Part shown: positions 1 to 7,440 of the stretch, piece after piece
Layout: each line of letters starts with the position of its first letter
Position numbering within the stretch: position 1 is the stretch's first letter
DNA from: Arenibacter sp. F20364
GTDB lineage: Bacteria > Bacteroidota > Bacteroidia > Flavobacteriales > Flavobacteriaceae
Assembly: GCF_023015905.1 (NCBI RefSeq)
Contig: NZ_JALKBD010000001.1
Location: 1-64,000 of the forward strand
DNA length: 64,000 bases
Reading direction: 5' to 3'
Program-made: the position numbers and the translations under genes
Notes under the pieces: generated by a model
Seen by the model: the letters and a program-made list of their open reading frames with translations, nothing else
Database searches by the model: none
Told to the model about the DNA's origin: nothing

Positions 1-81
1 ACCACGCTTACCTACCTGCACGTGGCACAATTGGGCAGGCAAAGGCCGTTCAGTCCGTTGGAGCGGCTTTACGATAAATAG
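1..81 (+). CDS. C-terminal end of a tyrosine recombinase (5' truncated by window edge)
   Basis: The first 26 codons are open and end at TAG 79-81; they read TTLTYLHVAQLGRQRPF followed by SPLERLYDK. The TYLHVAQ stretch followed by P-L-E/D-R-L-Y resembles the extreme C-terminus of the short tyrosine recombinases encoded directly upstream of IS91-type transposases. The stop lies two bases before the ATG of the transposase, so the two genes are probably co-transcribed and part of one element. The catalytic residues are outside the window, so the assignment rests on this tail and on context. Confidence 0.6.
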   Translation, partial: TTLTYLHVAQLGRQRPFSPLERLYDK

Positions 82-83
82 GC

Positions 84-1229
84 ATGGAACGCGCCGCTTA
101 CGAAGTGGCCCAGGTATTGGAACGCAACAGGGAACACCTGGCCGGCCTTTGTGCCAATAGCTGGCAGCTAAGGACCCTGCACGCCCTGCGCAAATGCCGG
201 ACCGCAGCATTGGGCGGGCATATCGACCGTTGCGACAACCCGGACTGCCATAGGCTGCACCTTAGCTACAACAGTTGCCGGAACCGCCACTGTCCCAAGT
301 GCCAGGGACACAAACGGGAACAATGGATCAGGGCAAGGGAGGCCGAACTGCTGAACGTCCCTTACTTCCATGTGGTCTTTACCCTTCCATCGGAACTTAA
401 CAGGATATGCCTTTATGACCCCAAAACGATCTATAACCTTTTGTTCGCGACGGCCTGGCAGGTGATCAAGGGGTTTTCGTCCAACCCCAATTTTCTGGGG
501 GCCGACCCGGGAATGGTCGCCATCCTGCATACCTGGGGCCAAAATCTGTCCCTTCACCCGCACCTGCACTGCATTGTACCGGGAGGTGGGATCTCAAGAT
601 CGGGCAAATGGAAACCCGCTAGGAACAAAGGGAAATATCTGTTCCCTGTAAAGGCAATGAGCAATGTATTTAGAGCCCGGTTCGTGGCAGGGCTGCGAAA
701 AAGTCTGAAAAAAGAACTGCCCTGCGGATTTTGTGAAAGCCTTTTTAGAAATGAATGGGTAGTCTATTGCAAGCGTCCATTTTTAGGGCCGGCACAAGTG
801 GTAGAATATCTTGGCCGATATACCCACAAGATTGCCATCGGTAACCATCGGATAAAGAATTTGGACGGTCAGGGCATTACTTTTTCCGTAAAGGATTACC
901 GCCATGCAGGAAAGAAGTCCCTAATGCTGTTATCCGACAAAGAGTTCATCAGGCGGTTTGCAATGCATGTGCTCCCGAAAGGGTTCGTGCGGATACGGCA
1001 TTATGGGATCCTGAGCAGTTCCAAGAAAAAAGAGTTGCTCCCAATACTGCAAAAGGTCCTGGGCGGTCAGGTGCCCAATGGACGGCCTCCCTTGAAACAT
1101 CGCCGATGTCCTTACTGCCAGATCGGGATTATGGCGACCGTAGCGGTCTTCGACAGCCGTGGCCCGCCCAAAGCATGGTCGGACCGTTTGAAAAAAAGTG
1201 CCCCAAGGACAACGCTACAAGAAGCGTAA
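84..1229 (+). CDS. IS91-family (HUH/Y) transposase
   Basis: This 381-residue protein has the IS91 layout. An N-terminal zinc-binding region (Cys50, Cys55, Cys65, Cys70, Cys73, including CRNRHCPKCQ) precedes the HUH metal-binding motif HPHLHC at 158-163 and a tyrosine region YLGRYTHK at about 242-249. IS91 enzymes transpose by rolling-circle replication, nicking single-stranded DNA through the tyrosine. Length is close to the family norm and there is no interruption, so the gene may be functional. The DNA is visibly richer in G+C than the AT-rich genes downstream, which suggests recent arrival. It follows a recombinase tail by two bases, a common pairing for these elements. Confidence 0.9.
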   Translation: MERAAYEVAQVLERNREHLAGLCANSWQLRTLHALRKCRTAALGGHIDRCDNPDCHRLHLSYNSCRNRHCPKCQGHKREQWIRAREAELLNVPYFHVVFTLPSELNRICLYDPKTIYNLLFATAWQVIKGFSSNPNFLGADPGMVAILHTWGQNLSLHPHLHCIVPGGGISRSGKWKPARNKGKYLFPVKAMSNVFRARFVAGLRKSLKKELPCGFCESLFRNEWVVYCKRPFLGPAQVVEYLGRYTHKIAIGNHRIKNLDGQGITFSVKDYRHAGKKSLMLLSDKEFIRRFAMHVLPKGFVRIRHYGILSSSKKKELLPILQKVLGGQVPNGRPPLKHRRCPYCQIGIMATVAVFDSRGPPKAWSDRLKKSAPRTTLQEA

Positions 1230-1433
1230 GGGGAGGCCCATGGCCAAAATTAAAATAACAGGAGGGAAAGGCCGCTCCGGAGAGTAAAATGGGCCAAGGA
1301 AATTAAAAAAGGCACCAGGACAGACCAGGAAAAGGGGCGACCACCAAATTATGGGAACCGCTCCGGCCTCAAGATCCATCTGAAAAACTCCATCAAACCA
1401 TAGCAATCCCCATAGTAAGGGACAAACGGACCC

Positions 1434-1487
1434 GGTTCAGTCAACACTGCGTTCATGTTTGGCCGTACCGGCCACACGAACGCTTAG
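1434..1487. repeat. Hairpin repeat A, copy 1 (attC-like or IS end)
   Basis: The 54 bases from GGTTCAGTCAACAC to GAACGCTTAG fold into an imperfect hairpin with arms GCGTTCATGTTTGGC and GGCCACACGAACGC. The same sequence recurs at 5141-5218 with an extra 24 bases in the loop-proximal part. Both copies lie about 16-17 bases beyond the stop codon of an unrelated minus-strand gene, and homology between copies stops sharply after TTAG. On the minus strand the arms are flanked by AAC and GTT, as in integron attC sites, but the R' box (GTTGACT) departs from consensus. Copy 1 also lies about 200 bases beyond the IS91 transposase, so an IS terminus is the alternative. Confidence 0.6.
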
Positions 1488-1490
1488 TTA

Positions 1491-1503
1491 TTGTACCCAG
1501 TTT
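1491..1503 (+). repeat. 13-bp inverted repeat flanking the cytochrome-like gene, left copy
   Basis: TTGTACCCAGTTT lies just after the stop codon of the minus-strand gene 1504-1941. Its inverted partner, AAATTGGGTACAA, lies just before the start codon at 1961-1973. They match at 12 of 13 positions. The pair brackets exactly one gene, which suggests the gene moved, or was captured, as a unit. Confidence 0.55.
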
Positions 1504-1941
1504 TTATTTTAAATATTCTATTAATAAATTCAGTTCTTTTTCTGTGTAATTAAATTTATGCATTGTTCCGTTATTGCCCCAAAAACCTTTAAGTTTTAAT
1601 GCGTATTCATCTTTTGCTTTGAGTAAAGAATCTTGTTTGGTCAAATAAGTTTTTAAGTAAGTGGTTCCGACTTTTTCCACAACTCCAGCTAGATAGTTAT
1701 GTCTCATTTCTTTTGACACGTGACATTTTCGACAATCTTCCATAAAAATTTTTTTTCCGAGTTCAAATTCAGGCGTTGTCTTTTCGGCTTGGACTACTGT
1801 TGGCTCATAATCAATTGTCTTTTGGTAAAATTCCGTAATTCCGGTTTTTTTAACCACAAAAATGAAAAGTCCGATGAGTAAAATCAGAATTATACTTGAA
1901 GCAATTAAAATCCGAAGTATAAGTTTTTTCGGGTTTTTCAT
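1504..1941 (-). CDS. Small membrane-anchored c-type cytochrome-like protein
   Basis: This 145-residue protein has an N-terminal hydrophobic anchor (about 8-30) preceded by lysines. The following periplasmic part carries one heme-binding motif, CRKCH, at 70-74. The context FELGKKIFMEDCRKCH is typical of small diheme or monoheme cytochrome c domains, and a methionine in GTMHKF near the C-terminus could be the distal heme ligand. It would act as an electron carrier at the outer face of the inner membrane, but no redox partner is encoded nearby. The gene stands alone, is AT-rich, is bracketed by 13-bp inverted repeats and has hairpin repeat A after its stop, so it looks like a captured cassette. 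Confidence 0.65.
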   Translation of the reverse strand: MKNPKKLILRILIASSIILILLIGLFIFVVKKTGITEFYQKTIDYEPTVVQAEKTTPEFELGKKIFMEDCRKCHVSKEMRHNYLAGVVEKVGTTYLKTYLTKQDSLLKAKDEYALKLKGFWGNNGTMHKFNYTEKELNLLIEYLK

Positions 1942-1960
1942 TCAGATTACGGTTTTTCTC

Positions 1961-1973
1961 AAATTGGGTACAA
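1961..1973 (-). repeat. 13-bp inverted repeat flanking the cytochrome-like gene, right copy
   Basis: AAATTGGGTACAA is the inverted partner of 1491-1503 and lies 19 bases upstream of the start codon at 1941. The interval from here to the NERD-type pseudogene near 2576 shows no convincing gene, terminator or RNA on either strand. Confidence 0.55.
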
Positions 1974-2575
1974 CTTGTTTATATAACTGTATGATACATC
2001 TTTATACCTCCAAAATGGAATAAAACTGAAGTAATAGTTCATTGTTTATTAACAGTATATAGGGTTATCCTTAAATGAATATATACCAAGTAGTGGGGGG
2101 AAGTACTTGTAGATCAAGTCCCTAAAATAGGTGTTAATTATCGTATTTTCTACGCTTTTCCATAAGATTTAGGCCCAAGCCTTATCATTTCTACGAAGTG
2201 CTATAATAATCCGATAAAATACGCAACTATTATGAGAATGGTTAATGGGTTATCTTATGAAGTTATTTGGCGGTGTTACCCACAATCATTTAAATATAGT
2301 TGATGGCTACTGATAGGTAAACCTCCTTGGGCTAACATCGAAACCTTGGTCACGGATATAAAGAAATCGCTTGCAACAGTTGCTTTAAAGATTGGTCCCC
2401 ACTTGTGCAAACCGGCTACATTTTTTCATCACAAGCTACATGTTCCCACAACAATTAGGGTATAGCAACCGTTCTATACATGGTTTGCCATAACGTATAA
2501 AAAAGGGCGTGGGGATCCATTCGGCAAGCAGCATTGCATAACCATCCACACGCTACTGTCGGTAATTTACTTGTC

Positions 2576-3685
2576 ATGACGGTCATCCACGGGCAAATAG
2601 GGACTTTAAAACAGATCAGGAAAACATTGGACGTCCATGGGATCAGTAGGTTCAATTCTACTGCCGACATCAATAGGTTCCTTAAAAACTTCGACAATGA
2701 AAGAGAGGAACTCTTCTTTAAGATCGAGCGCGATTTTGATCTGGAACTGGACAAAATGCAGGCCCAGGGGTACCACCTGGAAAAAGATTTTGATCTTTTA
2801 AAGACCACTGCCAAAGCTAATCTCAAAAACTATATAAGACGGCTGCATTCCAAATGTGACGTCTTAAGAAAACCTGCCAAGAATGCAGTTATGGAACTGC
2901 TATATTGGTATGGGTTACAATTCCTCCTCCTTATAAAGTACATCCTAGAAAAAAACTTTGACCGCATTGTAGGTCTGCGGGTACGTGGGAGTAAAAAACG
3001 GCTGGAAGTGGTCCTAAAGGCCATCAATGGGTATAGTGCCGATCGGCATGCCCTGATTTCCACACGTTGCGATGATCAATTTAGGAAGCTTCTCCATATG
3101 CGTTCGGTGGCCACCGATCTATTGCCCATGATTGCAGGGGCCGTTGGGGAAGATATGGTGGTAGGGGAACTGAAAAAATTATCCGGCAACCAGGTGTTGA
3201 TCAATGATTTTTCCATTGTATTTGAAAACCCCCGCTATCATAAACAAACTAATTCGCGCATTCGTAGTATCCAAATAGACCACTTACTGATCAATACTTC
3301 CGGTATCTTTATCATCGAGACCAAAAATTGGAGCAAGGCATCCATTGCAAGCTTGGACCTTTGGTCCCCTTTACAACAGGTGCAAAGGGCAAATTTTGCG
3401 CTCTAAACCATGCTCCATGGTCATAGTACAAACACGGATCGTCTTCTAAGGGAGCACCATTGGGGAACCAAAAAAGTTCCCATTAGGAATATTTTGGCGA
3501 TGATCCGTCACAGGCCCAGGGAAAAGTTCAGCAATGTCGCCGTAAAAACCCTCCAGGAACTCAATGCCTATATTGGGTATCATGAGCCCATTTTTGCGCC
3601 CGATGAGGTCCACCGGATTGCCGAATACCTACTAAAGATCAACAATAAAGGGTGTTTCACTTTCCCCGCGGGCAACCGAAAGTGA
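2576..3685 (+). pseudogene. NERD-domain nuclease-related protein, interrupted by an in-frame stop
   Basis: Two open stretches in the same frame are separated by one TAA at 3404-3406. The first encodes a long helical N-terminal part and the NERD signature: VGEDMVVGELKKL, then IDHLLINTSGIFIIETKNW at roughly 235-270. The second resumes with HHWGTKKVPIRNILAM and continues to 3685, matching the normal C-terminal part. NERD domains resemble restriction-endonuclease-fold nucleases and occur in DNA-processing and stress genes. ATG 2576 (MTVIHGQIGTL) looks like the natural start; an in-frame ATG at 2534 adds 14 residues. No frameshift is needed, so this is a simple nonsense lesion, or readthrough or a sequencing error. 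Confidence 0.75.
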
Positions 3686-3851
3686 TGTGTGCCCACCTAA
3701 ATATGACATCGAACTCCATGCCTAAAAAGCCGCCGCCAAGCCTACTTGGAAGCGCAGCCTATAATCATGCAAAGAGGATCGGTAAGGACGATTGTTAAAA
3801 CGCTAGTGCCCATGGGGGAAACTGGGGGATGGGTTTAGTTAACTGGGTGTT

Positions 3852-3992
3852 TTATTTCCATTCCTGTTTTAAGATACTATACACATAAGTTCCTGCACTT
3901 TCTCCATAGGATTGAACATTATAATTTCTCAACAATCCTTCTTTGACAGCTCCGAGTTGGTCTTTTCCATTTCGTTTTTTAATTCCACCCTA
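3852..3992 (-). pseudogene. Fragment of a GNAT (RimJ/RimL-type) N-acetyltransferase
   Basis: The minus strand encodes LGAVKEGLLRNYNVQS, then GESAGTYVYSILKQEWK and a stop at 3852-3854. This is the characteristic C-terminal strand-helix-strand of RimJ/RimL-type acetyltransferases. Just upstream, in a shifted frame, lies TRVELKNEMEK, matching the preceding RVEFKTD-type strand. The N-terminal acetyl-CoA-binding part is missing and the reading frame is broken, so this is a decayed remnant. The rest of 3686-4052 shows nothing recognisable. Confidence 0.5.
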
Positions 3993-4052
3993 GTAAAAAA
4001 TCCGGCAACGCAACAGTTGCATCCGAGTAAAAAGTCCATCGTACGGTTTGCA

Positions 4053-4655
4053 TTATTTCAGCTGATTCTTCTTGTATTTTTGGATAAGTTTTTCCGCCCC
4101 TTTTAGCATAATCATATGTGAACTCGGATTTATTGTAGGTAAATTTTTATCATCAGGAAAAATAGGGTCTTGATGTTCCGTCTTTCCATAAACCTGAGAA
4201 GAAGAGATTAAAATTTGTGAATTTAAGTCATATATTGAAATTGAAACAGAAGCGCTATTACTGGAATTTTCTATTTGATTCGGGAAAGATATAGAACCAG
4301 CACCGTCACTAATAACATTTCCTCCAATATTGATAATGTAATCACAACCAGTGTCTCTTTTTAATTCTTTCAAATCCGAGTCCGATAAATCAAATTTAAT
4401 TTTTGGTGCCACCAGTTTGGTACTTCGCAAATCGTTCATTTCAATCAAAGAGTCCCCAAGAATTTTTTTGAAATCTTTAAGTGAATGGTGATAGAGTTCA
4501 GTATCGAATATTTTCGAGTTTGATTGTGTTCTGTTGAGAATCCATTTCCCATTGCTAAAGTCCAATTGCTTTCCGGTATCGAAGAAATAATTGTATTTCG
4601 CACCGGCACAAGAATAAAGGGTAGAAATTATGAGTATTAAGTATATTTTTTTCAT
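4053..4655 (-). CDS. Hypothetical lipoprotein
   Basis: I do not recognise a family. Starting at the ATG at 4655 gives about 200 residues that begin with a lipoprotein signal peptide, MKKIYLILIISTLYSC, whose lipobox cysteine is followed by AGAKYNYFF. The mature part is mixed alpha/beta with a central stretch (DYIINIGGNVISDG) and a lysine-rich C-terminus. A longer start at 4688 would add 11 residues and spoil the signal peptide. The gene lies alone just downstream of repeat B copy 1, in the same cassette-like arrangement as its neighbours. It is probably exported to a membrane surface; nothing more can be inferred. Confidence 0.6.
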   Translation of the reverse strand: MKKIYLILIISTLYSCAGAKYNYFFDTGKQLDFSNGKWILNRTQSNSKIFDTELYHHSLKDFKKILGDSLIEMNDLRSTKLVAPKIKFDLSDSDLKELKRDTGCDYIINIGGNVISDGAGSISFPNQIENSSNSASVSISIYDLNSQILISSSQVYGKTEHQDPIFPDDKNLPTINPSSHMIMLKGAEKLIQKYKKNQLK

Positions 4656-4683
4656 TGAAAATTTATATGCCATAATAGTTGGC

Positions 4684-5100
4684 AACATTATAGGATTAAA
4701 TAATGTAAGACAAGGGCGCAGTTTTTTTGGTTCGCCGTTGAATTTTGAGATTTCGGTTTTGCGCTATCCTAGTGTCAAGTCAACGTTTAAATGACGGGTA
4801 AGGAATGATGGATCTTGAGTTGGGCCAAGGCGCAAAAAACGCACATAGCCGCCCGCGTGTCGCAGAAGCTTTAGCGGAGGCACTAGCTACGTAAGGATTT
4901 TTGCAACGCAGGAGCGGCTCAAGAGACACTTTAAATTACCCGTAGGTTTAGGCTTGACTGGACACTAACTATTGATTTGGATCCTTTTTATTTCTTACCA
5001 ATTTAGGGAATTTTGGTTTGTGTATGGAGGATTTTTCTTTGCTTTCCTTAAGTGGTAATGATTAAATAGGAATGGCTGGCATTAATAACCGGGATATATT
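4684..5100. repeat. Composite repeat B, copy 1 (interrupted by a MITE)
   Basis: The unit starts AACATTATAGGATTAAAT, passes through CAAGGGCGCAG and TTTTGCGCTATCCT, and resumes after the insertion at 4770-4967 with TTTGGATCCTTTTTATTT and CCAATTTAGGGA. It ends in an IS21-like terminus, TTAAGTGG...AGGAATGGCTGGCA. The same order of blocks occurs without interruption at 6874-7140. The AGGAT/ATCCT and GCGCA/TGCGC segments pair, giving a hairpin with a large internal loop. Both copies lie on the 5' side of minus-strand genes of unrelated function. Confidence 0.65.
4770..4967. mobile_element. Fold-back MITE with TA flanks
   Basis: About 198 bases begin TAGTGTCAAGTCAA and end TTGACTGGACACTA, giving terminal inverted repeats with one mismatch over 14 bases. 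Weaker complementarity continues inward: ACGGGTAA pairs with TTACCCGT, and GCAAAAAACGCACATAGC pairs with GCTACGTAAGGATTTTTGC. The element is flanked by TA on both sides, as expected for IS630/Tc1-mariner-type insertion. Repeat B copy 2 (6874-7140) preserves the uninterrupted version of this site. No protein is encoded, so mobilisation would need a transposase supplied elsewhere. Confidence 0.65.
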
Positions 5101-5140
5101 ATTAACTGGCAGGCCACTTGGTAAGGGGAAACTAGGCTAA

Positions 5141-5218
5141 GGTTCAGTCAACACGGCGTTCATGTTTGGCTCCCGCAAATTTCGCGGGACAGGCCGTACC
5201 GACCACACGAACGCTTAG
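5141..5218. repeat. Hairpin repeat A, copy 2 with inserted mini-hairpin
   Basis: This copy matches 1434-1487 nearly base for base, from GGTTCAGTCAACAC to GAACGCTTAG. It carries 24 additional bases at 5171-5194 that contain a perfect stem, TCCCGC/GCGGGA, around AAATTTC. It lies 17 bases beyond the stop codon of the alpha/beta hydrolase on the minus strand, the same spacing as copy 1 shows from its gene. Confidence 0.65.
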
Positions 5219-5235
5219 ATATCAGCTGTAGTTAT

Positions 5236-6174
5236 TTATTTTTCTTTGATATTGCTATTATAGTTTTCAATAATCAGTTTTGCTACCAATTCTGGATTTT
5301 GATAATATATGCCGTGGCTGTATTTTGGCAACAAAATAATTCTACTGTTATCATTGTCCTTTATCAAATCCGTGAAATGCTGTATTCTCAAATTATCGTA
5401 TTCTTTCCACCAAGGCTTGAAATTAATTCCTAGATTAAGGTTCTTATTTAATTCTTCGTCTGGTTGTTCGATAGGTTTGTTATATGAAATAATTACCGTT
5501 GCAGCAATATTCCTATTCAATTCAGGTAAGTGTTGATATTCTTGAAAGTAACCCGATACACTAGATTTCAAAGCCCTTGTGGCATCATTCCTTGCTCCTT
5601 GGCCAAAACTATCATTTTCGGACATCATTTTCTGAATTAACAAAGACGTTTCCCGATAACCAGTAGCACTTTTAGATTTTATTCTTGCTTCTTCATCCTC
5701 TTCAACAGTCAACATAAAGTCGGTTGGGTCCGAAAAAACGAGCCCACAAACTTCGTTTGGGAACTTAGATGCGAATAATCTTATGTACGGTCCACCTATG
5801 GAATGCCCAACCAATAAATATGGTGGTTCAATGTTCAAGGTTGTTAATAAATTATGTAGTCGATCGGCAAGTTGAGAATCAGATGTTATTTCAGTATCTA
5901 GCTCTGATTTTCCAACTCCATTTCTAGCGTATTGAATACCCGAAATATTACTAGGTAGAAAAGGAAGAATAGGGCCAAAAGTTCCGCCACCTAATCCCGT
6001 TTCGAAAACAAGAATTGGTTCCCCTTTTTTTCTGTTTTCAATATTGAAGGATTTGTACGCTATTCTTTTGCCATCGACAACAACTAATTCGTTATCGTTA
6101 TTTTGAGCATGATTTGACGGATTTAAGGCAATTACAAATAAAATGCTCAGAATTATTTTAAGTTCACTTCTCAT
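5236..6174 (-). CDS. Secreted alpha/beta hydrolase
   Basis: From the ATG at 6174 the protein has about 312 residues and a signal peptide, MRSELKIILSILFVIALNPS, ending NHAQ. The nucleophile elbow is GHSIGGPY with Ser125. An oxyanion-hole region (FETGLGGG) lies near 58-64, the acid is probably in FSDPTD, and the late histidine is in YSHGIYY. This is a typical alpha/beta-hydrolase fold serine hydrolase (esterase or peptidase-like) acting outside the cytoplasm; the substrate is unknown. A start at 6258 would place a hydrophilic stretch before the signal peptide, so it is less likely. The gene is followed by repeat A, and an XRE regulator gene ends upstream. Confidence 0.8.
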   Translation of the reverse strand: MRSELKIILSILFVIALNPSNHAQNNDNELVVVDGKRIAYKSFNIENRKKGEPILVFETGLGGGTFGPILPFLPSNISGIQYARNGVGKSELDTEITSDSQLADRLHNLLTTLNIEPPYLLVGHSIGGPYIRLFASKFPNEVCGLVFSDPTDFMLTVEEDEEARIKSKSATGYRETSLLIQKMMSENDSFGQGARNDATRALKSSVSGYFQEYQHLPELNRNIAATVIISYNKPIEQPDEELNKNLNLGINFKPWWKEYDNLRIQHFTDLIKDNDNSRIILLPKYSHGIYYQNPELVAKLIIENYNSNIKEK

Positions 6175-6288
6175 ATTTAGTGATTCAGATGTTTGTATTT
6201 TCTCCTGATGCAAAATTATTGGAGTAAATAGGAGAGAATTGAAAAAGACGTATGTCATTTTTACGCCATCTGTATGACAATGTAGGAT

Positions 6289-6852
6289 TTAAAGAACATT
6301 TGGGACGAAGCTTAATACTTCCTTTTCTTTATTTATCTGAACTGATATATGTATTGTAATGATGATATTTGCTAACCCATAAGTTAAATAAGAGACTATT
6401 AAAATTATAGGAAATCCTCCATACCCTTTTCCTGCTAACAGGAATAGAATAACTAGGAAAAAAGGTAGTGCTAACATACTTAAAATTTGAAAATTCAAAA
6501 TTTTCTTTCCAATAGTATTCATCTTTCTATCATTTCTATTCTTGAAAAATATAATTGATGGGAAAATAATATTACCAAATGGGATTACCAACATTGTTAA
6601 AACACTAAAATTCATAAGTTTCAATGTTTTTATGTTGTTTTTTACAAATAATTTGGGGTTACCTTCATCATGAAATATATCTGAGCTTTCAATGGATAAA
6701 GTTTTCGCTAAAGTTTTGAGGGTATGAGAACTTCCCGTTGACAATCCTTTTTCGATTCGCTGAATAGTTCTAATGGATATTCCAGAAGACTTTGATAACT
6801 CTTCTTGAGTCAGGTTTTTAAGTCTTCTATGCTCCTTTAAGCTATTCTTCAT
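6289..6852 (-). CDS. XRE-type helix-turn-helix regulator with membrane segments
   Basis: The N-terminal 65 residues form a canonical HTH_3 domain (LTQEELSKSSGISIRTIQRI, then the conserved EKG). The C-terminal half has three to four hydrophobic segments (FSVLTMLVIPFGNIIF, ILSMLALPFFLVILFLLAG, IILIVSYLTYGLANIIITIH). Such membrane-tethered XRE proteins are common, poorly characterised Bacteroidetes regulators. ATG 6852 (MKNSLKEHRRLKN) was chosen over 6864 because it begins directly at the HTH. Its stop codon overlaps a short copy of the motif ending repeat B, and repeat B copy 2 lies upstream, so it appears to be part of the same cassette mosaic. Whether it regulates the downstream hydrolase is unknown. 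Confidence 0.75.
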   Translation of the reverse strand: MKNSLKEHRRLKNLTQEELSKSSGISIRTIQRIEKGLSTGSSHTLKTLAKTLSIESSDIFHDEGNPKLFVKNNIKTLKLMNFSVLTMLVIPFGNIIFPSIIFFKNRNDRKMNTIGKKILNFQILSMLALPFFLVILFLLAGKGYGGFPIILIVSYLTYGLANIIITIHISVQINKEKEVLSFVPNVL

Positions 6853-6873
6853 TGTGGTTTTCAAATTACCGTT

Positions 6874-7140
6874 AACATTATAGGATTAAATCAGGTAAGC
6901 CAAGGGCGCAGTTCTTTAATGTAACTATGCGGTCTCGGTTTTGCGCTATCCTTGCTACAGGGATTGGATCCTTTTTATTTTTTCCAATTTAGGGATTTTT
7001 AGTCAATAATATGCAAAGAGGTTGGACAGGAGCGGTGTTTGGCCAGCCAATTTAAGGGAAGGCACGAGCCAGTGGGGAATTTTATTTGTTTTCTTTAAAG
7101 TGGTACAATTTAAAACGGGATGGCTGGCACTGATGCATTA
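6874..7140. repeat. Composite repeat B, copy 2 (uninterrupted)
   Basis: This copy keeps AACATTATAGGATTAAAT, CAAGGGCGCAG, TTTTGCGCTATCCT, TTGGATCCTTTTTATTT, CCAATTTAGGGA and an IS21-like end (AAAGTGGTACAATTTAAAAC, then GGGATGGCTGGCACTGAT at 7090-7134) in one run. Relative to copy 1 it lacks the MITE and has roughly 70 extra bases before the IS21-like end. The rest of the gap to 7440 contains two similar motifs (CTTGTACAACGGCTGCCCG near 7192 and CTTGTGCAACGGTTACG near 7333) but no supported gene. Confidence 0.6.
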
Positions 7141-7440
7141 AAGAAAGCCTGTAAAGCGGTTTAAATAAGCTGGATTTTCTAAAAATTAGGACTTGTACAA
7201 CGGCTGCCCGTGTTGGTTTTGTTGAAAGCTGGTTTGCAAAGGCCTCCAAAAATATCCGGTTACTTGCTGACCTAAAAAGAGAAACTGCCTTAAAAGGGAG
7301 TTATAGAAGTTTGTTTTTTTTATAATTTATTTGCTTGTGCAACGGTTACGTTCGTTTTATGGGACTTTAAAAAACTAGAATTTAACGTCTCACCAAACGC
7401 AGTTTCTTTTAACGAGGTGATGTACTTCATTTATTTGAAC

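Noticed and set aside
168-569. 133-codon open stretch on the minus strand inside the IS91 transposase
   Set aside because: It is the complement of a clear transposase gene, and its protein has no recognisable features.
3912-4106. 64-codon plus-strand ORF
   Set aside because: It overlaps the antisense of the GNAT fragment and the 3' end of the lipoprotein gene and has no protein-like pattern.
7190-7375. Open stretch of about 60 codons on the plus strand reading RVGFVESWFAKASKNI
   Set aside because: It lacks a start codon, has no recognised family and lies between repeats; it may be a gene scrap but cannot be supported.
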